In this document: one piece after another, positions 57,906 to 64,000 of the stretch
Layout of the letters: each line of letters begins with the position of its first letter
How positions within the stretch are numbered: position 1 is the stretch's first letter
Assembly (NCBI RefSeq): GCF_018129085.1
Contig: NZ_JAAGBB010000006.1
Location: 163,008-227,007 of the forward strand
Direction: 5' to 3'
Origin: Plastoroseomonas hellenica
Lineage (GTDB): Bacteria; Pseudomonadota; Alphaproteobacteria; Acetobacterales; Acetobacteraceae
DNA: 64,000 nucleotides
Program-made: the position numbers and the translations under genes
The notes under the pieces: model-generated
Told to the model about the DNA's origin: nothing
Database searches by the model: none
Seen by the model: the letters and a program-made list of their open reading frames with translations, nothing else

Positions 57906-58844
57906 TCACTCCACGCGGATCGCGGCTTCCGATACGCCCGAAGCCAGCGCCCGCTCAAGCGTCCGATCGGCCTGCCCGAGGCTCTGGAGTGGGCCGATCC
58001 GCACCCGGAAGGTCTGCGCGGTGCCGCGCCCGCGGCTCTCGATCTCAGCGCCGAGCGCCGCGAGCCGTGCCCGCTGCTGCTCGGCGGCGCCGCGGAGCGA
58101 GAAGGTGCCGGCTTCGATCACCAACAGCCCGGGCTGGGCGGCGCCCCGAGCGACGGCATCGGGGATGCTGACATCCGGCAAGGCCACGGCGGCCTCGGCT
58201 GCCGGCCCCTCGGCGCGCACCGCGACGTCCTGCCCGGTGGTGCGGGCCCCCGGTGGCGGCGCCAGGCTTTCCGAGGAAACGGCGGCGCGCGGCGCGGCTT
58301 CCACGGGCACCGCCTCCACCTGCCGGCCGGCGACGCGGTTGGCGAGGCGGCGCGAGAACTCGCTATCGACCGCGATCCGGATCTGCGCGGTGCCGCCCGC
58401 CGGCACGCCCAGCAGCTCCGCCGCGCGGGGCGACAGGCCGAGGATACGCCCCATCCGCTCCGGTCCGCGGTCGTTCACCCGAAGCAGCATCTCCCGCCCA
58501 TTCTCCAGGTTGGTCACCCGGATGACGGCGGGGAGCTGCAGGGTGCGATGCGCCGCCATCGGGCGCCCGGCCTCCCAGCGCTCGCCATTGGCGGTCAGCC
58601 GGGAGCTGGTGTCGCGGAGGGCCTGGGCGATGCCGGTCTCGGCCAGGGCGAAGTTCTCGGCCGGGTAGGACCAGACGCCGCCGAGGCGATAAGGCTGGCC
58701 CACCAGATACCGTGGCTGCGGGGTCGGCCCGAAGCAGCCGGCCAGCAGCAGCGGCGCCAGCAGCAGCGCGGCGCCGAGGCGCCTGTTGCGGCGCGGCCGA
58801 TTCAGACCTTCGGGCTTCACCCTCCGGTCATCGGACGCGCTCAC
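57906..58844 (-). CDS. RlpA-like lipoprotein with SPOR domain; catalytic segment diverged
   Basis: Double-psi beta-barrel plus C-terminal SPOR domain, as in septal lytic transglycosylase RlpA. VGQPYRLGGVWSYP, LTANGE, VNDRGPERMGRILGLSPRAAELLG (key parts VNDRGP and LSPRAAE) fit RlpA. The active-site stretch, usually like ASWYGxxFHGRxTANGE, reads AQALRDTSSRLTANGE, so the Trp, Tyr and His are lost while the later Asp stays. SPOR is at about residues 235-312 (IEAGTFSLRGAAEQQRARLAALG). Lipobox LLLAGC follows GAALLLAPL. The start is GTG 58844 overlapping mltB; GTG 58820 is an alternative that omits residues encoded by a palindromic repeat. Confidence 0.85.
   Translation of the reverse strand: MSASDDRRVKPEGLNRPRRNRRLGAALLLAPLLLAGCFGPTPQPRYLVGQPYRLGGVWSYPAENFALAETGIAQALRDTSSRLTANGERWEAGRPMAAHRTLQLPAVIRVTNLENGREMLLRVNDRGPERMGRILGLSPRAAELLGVPAGGTAQIRIAVDSEFSRRLANRVAGRQVEAVPVEAAPRAAVSSESLAPPPGARTTGQDVAVRAEGPAAEAAVALPDVSIPDAVARGAAQPGLLVIEAGTFSLRGAAEQQRARLAALGAEIESRGRGTAQTFRVRIGPLQSLGQADRTLERALASGVSEAAIRVE
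58797..58842 (-). repeat. Family B palindrome at the mltB/RlpA-like gene junction
   Basis: The minus strand reads GAGCGCGTCCGATGACCGG, then a variable middle, then AAGGTCTGAATCGG, the same frame as copies at 9824 and 9885. It starts inside the mltB stop codon, as copy 1 does in ntrX. Here it supplies the first ~15 codons of the RlpA-like gene, including both candidate GTG starts. The end of its right arm has diverged (GGCCGCG instead of ATGCTC). Confidence 0.65.
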
Positions 58845-59878
58845 GCAACTCGCTCCGAAAGCAGCGCCACCGCCAGCGCGTAGTTCACCGGCGGGTTGTA
58901 GCGCCGGATCACCCGGAAATTGTGCTGCCCGAGATAGACGACGCCCGAGGTGCTGCGGTTCGGCACCACGATGCCCGCCTCGGTCTCGGTCTGCGGCAGG
59001 GCGCCGCCATCGGCCCGCCGCCAGCCGGCCCGCGACCAGTCGCGGAGGCTGCGGCGCTGGCTGGTGTCGGCCCGCTCCGCGTCGAAGCCGGCCGGTGGCT
59101 GCGCGGCAAGGCCCCAGGCCTCGTTCTCCCGCCAGCCGTGATGGGCGAAGTAATTGGCGATCGACGCCAGGGCGTCGGCGCGGCTGTCCCAGATGTCGCG
59201 CCGGCCATCGCCGTCGAAATCGACCGCCAGGCGCTCGAAATTGCTCGGCATGAACTGCGGCTGGCCCATGGCGCCCGCCCAGCTTCCGCGCATGCGCTCC
59301 GGCGTGATGTGGCCGGCATCGAGGATGCGCAGCGCCGACAGCAGCTCGCCCCGGAAATAGCTGGCGCGGCGGCCCTCCCAGGCGAGCGTCGCCAGCGCGT
59401 CGATCACGCCGAAGCCGCCGGTGTTGCCGCCGTAATTCGTCTCCATCCCCCAGATCGCGACGACCACGCGCGGCGAGACACGGAAGCGGGCGCCGATGCG
59501 CGCCAGCAGATCGCGATTCTCGGCGTAATGGCGCTGACCGGCCTGGATGCGGGTGGGGGAGACGATGCGGTCGCGGTATTCCTCCCAGCTCAGGACGGTC
59601 TCCGCCTGGCGCCGGTCGAGGGCGACGACCCGGTCATTGGGCCGGAGATTGGCGAGCGCCCGGTCCAGCGTCGTCTGGCGGACGCCGCCGCGCCGCGCAT
59701 CGGCGCGCAACTGATCGAGGAAGCGGTCGAAGGGAATAGCCGGCTGCGGCCCGCTGAGTTCGGTGGGCTCCGGCGCCGCCGGCGGCGCGGTCGGCGTCGC
59801 TGTCTGCCCGCCGTTGCTGGTGGCGCAGCCACCGAGTGCGGCACCCGTGGCGATGATGAAATGGCGTCGCGTTCCCAT
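58841..59878 (-). CDS. mltB: Lytic murein transglycosylase, MltB type
   Basis: Cleaves peptidoglycan glycan strands to anhydromuropeptides. The catalytic Glu is in AIWGMETNYGGNTGGFGVID (key part WGMETNYG, about residue 155). Further family sequence: GSWAGAMGQPQFMPSNF and AVDFDGDGRRDIWDSRADALASIANYF (key part DGRRDIWDS). A signal peptide with possible lipobox is GTRRHFIIATGAALGGC. The ATG at 59878 gives 345 residues; no C-terminal peptidoglycan-binding domain is present. It overlaps the RlpA-like gene by 4 bases; a combined role in wall turnover at division is plausible. Confidence 0.93.
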   Translation of the reverse strand: MGTRRHFIIATGAALGGCATSNGGQTATPTAPPAAPEPTELSGPQPAIPFDRFLDQLRADARRGGVRQTTLDRALANLRPNDRVVALDRRQAETVLSWEEYRDRIVSPTRIQAGQRHYAENRDLLARIGARFRVSPRVVVAIWGMETNYGGNTGGFGVIDALATLAWEGRRASYFRGELLSALRILDAGHITPERMRGSWAGAMGQPQFMPSNFERLAVDFDGDGRRDIWDSRADALASIANYFAHHGWRENEAWGLAAQPPAGFDAERADTSQRRSLRDWSRAGWRRADGGALPQTETEAGIVVPNRSTSGVVYLGQHNFRVIRRYNPPVNYALAVALLSERVA

Positions 59879-59975
59879 GCGGCTCCCCCTGCCATGCGCG
59901 CCGCCACCGGGCAACCCGGACTTGGCGACAATGACCTTGAACCGTAAGACTGTGGCCAGATCAGGAGGGAACATC

Positions 59976-61379
59976 ATGGCCGCCGCCGTCACCCGGGACC
60001 TTGCCGCCTTCAGCGCCGCCATCGAGCACGATGCGCTGCCAGAAGCAATCCGGACCCGCACCCGCTTCCTGGTCCTCGACCTGATCGGCAACATCGTGCG
60101 CGGGCGTCACGATGCCGAGAGCACGGCGCCGCTGCTGGCCACGGTCCGGGCGCTCGGCCTCGCCGCCGGCGGTGCCGCCGTGTTCGGCGACGCGACGCGT
60201 TACACGCCGGCGGGTGCGGCGCTGCTGAACGGCGCGCTGGCCCATAGCCTCGATTTCGACGACACCCACGCCGCCGGCAGCCTGCATCCGGGCGCCCCGG
60301 TGATCCCGGCGGCGCTCGCGGCGGCCGAGATGGCGGGTGCCGACGGCAAGACGGTCCTGGCGGCGATCGTCGCCGGCTATGAGGTGACCTGCCGGCTCGC
60401 CGTCGCGCTGCCGGCGGGCGACCATTACGACCGCGGCTACCACCCGACCGCGACCTGCGGCGCCTTCGGCGCGGCGGCCGCCGCCGGTCGCGTCTTCGGC
60501 CTCACCGCCGCGCAGATCGAGGATGCGCTCGGCATCGCGCTCAGCCAGTCGGCCGGCAGCCTGCAATTCCTGAAGAACGGCGCCTGGACCAAGCGCTTCC
60601 AGGTCGGGTGGGCGGCGATGGCGGGGCTGGTCGCCGCGCAGCTCGCGCGCGAGGGCTTCCGCGGCGCCGCCGAGGCGCTGGAGGGCAAGGCGGGCTTCCT
60701 CTCGGCCTATGCCCCGAACCCGGTGCCGGCGCGCGCGCTGCAAAATCTCGGCACCGAGTGGGAGCTGATGAACACCGCGGTGAAGCCTTATCCTTCCTGC
60801 CGCTATGGCCATGCCAGCGTCGATGCTGCGCTGATGCTGCGCGCCGAGCACGGGCTCGCGCCGGAGGAGATCGAGGCCGTCACCATGGGGCTGCCCGACA
60901 AGGGCATGCTGTTGGTCGGACGGCCACTGGAATACAAGCAGAACCCGCAGAACGTGGTGGACGGCCAGTTCAGCGGCCCCTTCGTCGTCTCCTGCGCGCT
61001 GGTGCGCGGGCATTTCGGCTGGGACAGCTATGCTTGGCTGAACGACGCCGATATCCGCGCCATGATGCTGAAGGTGGTCTGCGAACAGGATCCGGAGATC
61101 GAGGCCGAGTTCCCCGCCAACATGTCGGGCAAGGTCACGATCCGCGCGCGTGGGCAGAGTTTTTCGCGCAAGGTCGTGGTGCCGAAGGGCGAACCGGCCA
61201 ATTTCCTGACCGAGGCGGAGCTGCGCAGCAAGTTCGCGGCGCTTTGCGACGCGGTGCTGGGCGCGGAGCGCACGCGCCAGCTCGCGGATGCCGTGCTCTC
61301 GCTCGACCGCGCGCCCGATGTGAACGGGCTGATGCGCCTCGGCGCGCCGCTGATGGCAGCCAGGCTCGCCGGCAACTGA
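59976..61379 (+). CDS. MmgE/PrpD family protein
   Basis: Family of 2-methylcitrate dehydratase (PrpD) and aconitate-decarboxylase-like enzymes; the substrate here is unknown. Recognisable parts are LNGALAHSLDFDDTH (typical FDDTH), SLHPGAPVIPAALAAAE, GYEVTCRLA, GYHPTATCGAFGAAAAAGR and KPYPSCRYGHASVDAAL (key part YPSCRYGHA). The ATG at 59976 has AGGAGGGA seven bases upstream; the longer frame is rejected. Length 467, normal. No prpB/prpC genes are nearby, so methylcitrate metabolism is not supported by context. Divergent from mltB. Confidence 0.9.
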   Translation: MAAAVTRDLAAFSAAIEHDALPEAIRTRTRFLVLDLIGNIVRGRHDAESTAPLLATVRALGLAAGGAAVFGDATRYTPAGAALLNGALAHSLDFDDTHAAGSLHPGAPVIPAALAAAEMAGADGKTVLAAIVAGYEVTCRLAVALPAGDHYDRGYHPTATCGAFGAAAAAGRVFGLTAAQIEDALGIALSQSAGSLQFLKNGAWTKRFQVGWAAMAGLVAAQLAREGFRGAAEALEGKAGFLSAYAPNPVPARALQNLGTEWELMNTAVKPYPSCRYGHASVDAALMLRAEHGLAPEEIEAVTMGLPDKGMLLVGRPLEYKQNPQNVVDGQFSGPFVVSCALVRGHFGWDSYAWLNDADIRAMMLKVVCEQDPEIEAEFPANMSGKVTIRARGQSFSRKVVVPKGEPANFLTEAELRSKFAALCDAVLGAERTRQLADAVLSLDRAPDVNGLMRLGAPLMAARLAGN

Positions 61380-61520
61380 GGCCGGTAAAGGCCAGGGCTT
61401 GCCAGATCCGCCGGCGACGTTTCTCTATGCCCCCGGCTGGAGGAGGCGATAGGACCGGTCCGGGTCCGCGCGGCTGATTCCACGCACAGAGCGGCCCCTG
61501 GCCGCCCTTCGAGGGAATCC

Positions 61521-62564
61521 ATGCCGACGCGACGCCTGATCCTCGCGGCCCTGCCGCTTCTCCTGGCCCGGCCCGTCCTTGCGCAGCGCGGCGACCGGCC
61601 AGCGCGGCAGCGCGTAGTGGATGCCGCCAAGGCGGCGCTGCTGGCGCCGCACCGCGCCTTCGCCGAGGCCGCGACGCGCTTCCTGGACGCTGCCACGGCG
61701 CTGCGCGATGTTCCCTCCCCGGCCGCGGCAGCGGCAGGGCGCGAGGCCTGGATCGCGGCGAACATCGCCTTCCAGGGCGTGCGCCATCTGCGCTTCGGGC
61801 CGATGGACGCCTTCGATCGTGGCTTCCGCCTCTCCTTCTTCCCCGATCCCCGCAATGCCACCGGGCGCGACCTCACGGCCCTGTTGCGCGAAGCCTCCTC
61901 GGATGCGCTGGAGGCGATCGCCGCCGGGCGCGGGCGCATCCCGGTGCAGGGCCTGCCGACCGCCGAGCGCCTGCTCTTCGCGGAAGGTGAAGCGCCGCTG
62001 CTGCAGCCGGCCGAGACCTATCGCCGCGCGCTGCTGGCCGCGATCGCGCGCAACATCGCGACCATCGCGGCCGATCTCGCGACCGGCTGGGCCGCGGATC
62101 CCTTCGGCGCCGGCGGCGATCCCGAGGATGCCCTGCTGCTGCTGTTCAAGAGCCTGCATGGCGGGCTCGACTTCGTGGGCGATCGGCTGCTGGCCCGCGC
62201 CCTCGGCCCCTCGCAGCGGGAGGCGCGGCCGCGCCTCTCCGAAGCTTGGCGCAGCGGCCAGTCGCTGGCCCTCGCCCGCGCTTCCATCGATGCTCTGGCG
62301 TCGCTCCACCGCGTCGCCTTCGCGGGCATGCTCGGCGCCAACGACGCTGCCCTGGCGCGCGCGGTGGATCAGGGCTTCGCCGATGCCCGGGCGGCGGCGC
62401 AGCGCATCGCGCCGGATCTGGAAGCGTCGGTCGCCAGGGCGGATGGACGCAGCGCCGTCGAGGACACCATCCGCGCCCTCGGCGCGCTGCGCCGGCTGCT
62501 GGCGGAACGCGGCGCCCCCGCGCTCGGGTTGCCGGTTGGCTTCAATTCGATGGACGGCGACTGA
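61521..62564 (+). CDS. Imelysin family (peptidase M75-like) protein
   Basis: Periplasmic protein of the imelysin/EfeO-M75 fold, generally tied to iron acquisition. Signal peptide MPTRRLILAALPLLLARPVLAQ, cleavage about residue 22. The mature protein is helical; LPTAERLLFAEGEAP matches the conserved LPAxExLLF segment and AWIAANIAFQGVRHLRFGPMD the first-half motif region. 347 residues. CGAGGGA precedes the ATG. It is 141 bases after MmgE/PrpD with no terminator, and its stop overlaps the DUF1513 ATG by one base. Not a shown peptidase; catalytic residues are uncertain in this family. Confidence 0.87.
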   Translation: MPTRRLILAALPLLLARPVLAQRGDRPARQRVVDAAKAALLAPHRAFAEAATRFLDAATALRDVPSPAAAAAGREAWIAANIAFQGVRHLRFGPMDAFDRGFRLSFFPDPRNATGRDLTALLREASSDALEAIAAGRGRIPVQGLPTAERLLFAEGEAPLLQPAETYRRALLAAIARNIATIAADLATGWAADPFGAGGDPEDALLLLFKSLHGGLDFVGDRLLARALGPSQREARPRLSEAWRSGQSLALARASIDALASLHRVAFAGMLGANDAALARAVDQGFADARAAAQRIAPDLEASVARADGRSAVEDTIRALGALRRLLAERGAPALGLPVGFNSMDGD

Positions 62565-63655
62565 TGGGCAGCATCGGACGGCGGACGGCACTCGGCCTCG
62601 GCGCGGCGGCGCTGATCACGCGGCGTGGCCTGGCGCGGGAGGCAGGCTTCGTCTCGGCGGCGGCGAATGCGGAGGGCGGCTTCCGCGTCGCGGGCTTCGG
62701 CCTCGATGGTGCGGCGCATTTCGACCTGCCGATCCCGGGACGCGGCCATGGCGCCGCGGTCGCGCCGGATGGCGGCACTGCGGTGGTCTTCGGCCGCCGC
62801 CCCGGCACCTTCGCCCAGGAGATCGACCTCGGCGCCGGGCGGCCGCTGCGCAACCTGCCGCGCGCGGCCGGGCGTTGGTTCTGCGGCCACGGCGCCTTCG
62901 CCGCCGATGGGCGTCTGCTCTACGCGACCGAGCTCGATGCGGCCGGCGAGGGCGTGGTCGGCGTCTATGCGCCGGGGCGTGGTTTCACGCGCATCGGCGA
63001 GTTCCCAACCCATGGCGCCGATCCGCATGACATCCGCCTGCTGGCCGATGGCAGGACGCTGGTCGTCGCCAATGGCGGCATCCGCGCGGATCCCAGCCTG
63101 CCACGCGCGCGCTTCGACCTCGATGCCATCGACAGCTCCCTGGTGCGGATCGATGCGGCGAGCGGGCAGCGCCTGACCGGCTGGAAACTGGAAGAGGAGC
63201 TCAAGCTGCTCTCGCTGCGGCATCTGGCAGTGGCCGGCGACGGTGCCGTCTTCGTTGCCATGCAGCACGAAGGGCCGCGCGACGAGGAGCCGCCGCTGGC
63301 TGCCGTGCAGCGTGGCAGCGGCATCGCCACTCTGGATGACGACATCACCGTGTGGCGCGGCATGGACCACTACACCGGCAGCGCGGCGGCGAGCCTCGAC
63401 GGCAGGCTGGTCGCGATGAGCAGCCCGCGCGGCGGCCAGGTGGCACTGCTGGACGCCGCCACCGGCGCGGTCGCGGCGCGTTTCGCGCTGCCCGATGGCT
63501 GCGGGTTGGCGGCAGCGCCGGGCGGCGGCTTCGTCGCCACCTCCGGCCTCGGCCAGGCGGTGCTGCTGCGGCCGGATGGGCCGGCGGCGCCGCTGCCGGG
63601 CGACTGGGTCCGGCGGCTGCGCTGGGACAATCATCTGGCGCCGGTCGTCTTGTAG
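62564..63655 (+). CDS. DUF1513 family protein, probable beta-propeller, Tat-exported
   Basis: Function unknown. N-terminus GRRTALGLGAAALITRRGLA has twin arginines and a hydrophobic core, so Tat export is likely. The mature part has repeated propeller-like blades with GHGAAVAPDGGTAVVFGRR, GHGAFAADGRLLYATE and PHDIRLLADGRTLVVANGGIR, and the family segments GADPHDIRL and SLRHLAVAGDGAVFVAMQHEG (key part LRHLAV). 363 residues, normal. It is commonly found after imelysin and di-haem oxidoreductase genes in iron-related clusters; here only the imelysin gene is present. Confidence 0.88.
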   Translation: MGSIGRRTALGLGAAALITRRGLAREAGFVSAAANAEGGFRVAGFGLDGAAHFDLPIPGRGHGAAVAPDGGTAVVFGRRPGTFAQEIDLGAGRPLRNLPRAAGRWFCGHGAFAADGRLLYATELDAAGEGVVGVYAPGRGFTRIGEFPTHGADPHDIRLLADGRTLVVANGGIRADPSLPRARFDLDAIDSSLVRIDAASGQRLTGWKLEEELKLLSLRHLAVAGDGAVFVAMQHEGPRDEEPPLAAVQRGSGIATLDDDITVWRGMDHYTGSAAASLDGRLVAMSSPRGGQVALLDAATGAVAARFALPDGCGLAAAPGGGFVATSGLGQAVLLRPDGPAAPLPGDWVRRLRWDNHLAPVVL

Positions 63656-63671
63656 CCCGGCGGCGGCGCGG

Positions 63672-64000
63672 TCAGAGCGCCTGGCCCGCCACGAAGCCGC
63701 TCGACCAGGCCCATTGGAAATTGTAGCCGCCGAGCCAGCCGGTGACGTCCACCGCCTCCCCCACCACGAAGAGGCCGGGCACCGCCTTGGCCTGCATGTC
63801 CCGCTGCGACAGCGCATCGGTGTCGATGCCGCCGAGCGTGACCTCGGCCTTGGCATAGCCCTCCGTCCCCGAAGGCGTCAGGCGCCAGCGCGCGAGCCGC
63901 TCCGCCAGCGCCCGCAGCGCGCGGTCGGGCTGCTCGGCCATGATGCGCGGCGGCAGATGCGCCTCGGCCAGCGCCGCGGCCAGGCGCTGCGGCAGCAGCT
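63672..64000 (-). CDS. NAD(P)/FAD-dependent oxidoreductase (HI0933/TIGR03862-like), 5' part beyond the window
   Basis: Only the C-terminal ~109 residues are visible; the frame stays open to base 64000. TPSGTEGYAKAEVTLGGIDTDALSQRDMQAKAVPGLFVVGEAVDVTGWLGGYNFQWAWSSGFVAGQAL (key parts AEVTLGGI, VPGLFVVGEAVDVTGWLGGYNFQWA) is the typical FAD-binding end of HI0933-like flavoproteins (BaiN/YhiN group). The ATG at 63941 is internal. It is convergent with DUF1513 across 16 bases. The exact substrate is unknown. Confidence 0.85.
   Translation of the reverse strand, partial: LLPQRLAAALAEAHLPPRIMAEQPDRALRALAERLARWRLTPSGTEGYAKAEVTLGGIDTDALSQRDMQAKAVPGLFVVGEAVDVTGWLGGYNFQWAWSSGFVAGQAL

Overview
The window is high-GC bacterial chromosome, densely packed with housekeeping genes. 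It looks alphaproteobacterial, most likely Acetobacteraceae/Rhodospirillales (Roseomonas-like; this is inference). Supporting signs are the fused ispDF gene, the dusB(nifR3)-ntrBC-ntrYX-hfq-hflX block, a nuoA-N operon running into birA-coaX-rnj-DUF1467, a short ~436-residue ProS next to lolCE-lolD-dnaE, and an alpha-r8 (suhB/MmgR) type small RNA. There is no prophage, no transposase gene, no CRISPR array and no obvious accessory island. The unusual material is between the genes: a MITE, two families of imperfect palindromes, and several very strong hairpins.

Layout. 1-2179: the 3' part of a thiolase gene, convergent with ispDF. 2322-9825: a probable NtrC site, then dusB-ntrB-ntrC-ntrY-ntrX with short overlaps between neighbours. 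9962-12281: D-amino-acid transaminase, a nucleotidyltransferase and a HAD phosphatase. 12418-16493: hfq, hflX, an inositol-phosphatase-like gene, greB and pirin. 16561-21934 (minus): a secreted protein of unknown function, mazG and dnaE. 22078-22659: hupE/ureJ-like gene. 22876-27543 (minus): lolD, two LolC/E permeases and proS. 27544-28206 holds no convincing protein gene: it contains four tandem palindromes in the proS leader, a candidate proS promoter, the small RNA with its terminator, a further hairpin and the terminator of the next operon. 28207-46119 (minus): DUF1467, rnj, coaX, birA and the 14 nuo genes. 46299-46958: a terminator, tRNA-Asp, tRNA-Val and hup. 47137-51726: lon, clpX, clpP. 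51848-59878 (minus): MBL hydrolase, tatD, metG, holB, tmk, dacF, an RlpA-like gene and mltB. 59976-63655 (plus): MmgE/PrpD, imelysin and DUF1513 genes. 63672-64000: the 3' end of a flavoprotein gene.

How the parts work together. The ntr genes are two nitrogen-responsive two-component systems, with Hfq and HflX downstream. The nuo operon encodes respiratory complex I. hup, lon, clpX and clpP form the HU/protease block. LolCDE, MltB, the RlpA-like protein and DacF serve the cell envelope. HolB, DnaE, Tmk and MazG serve replication and nucleotide quality.

Most notable: a 161-bp MITE with 19-bp terminal repeats and a TCA target duplication sits exactly at the proS stop codon and separates proS from lolC; four 60-bp-period palindromes lie in the proS leader; a second palindrome family starts on the stop codon of the upstream gene and forms the start of the RlpA-like gene; a 17-bp inverted repeat with DnaA-box-like cores follows dnaE. 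All functions are from reading the sequence, without database searches.
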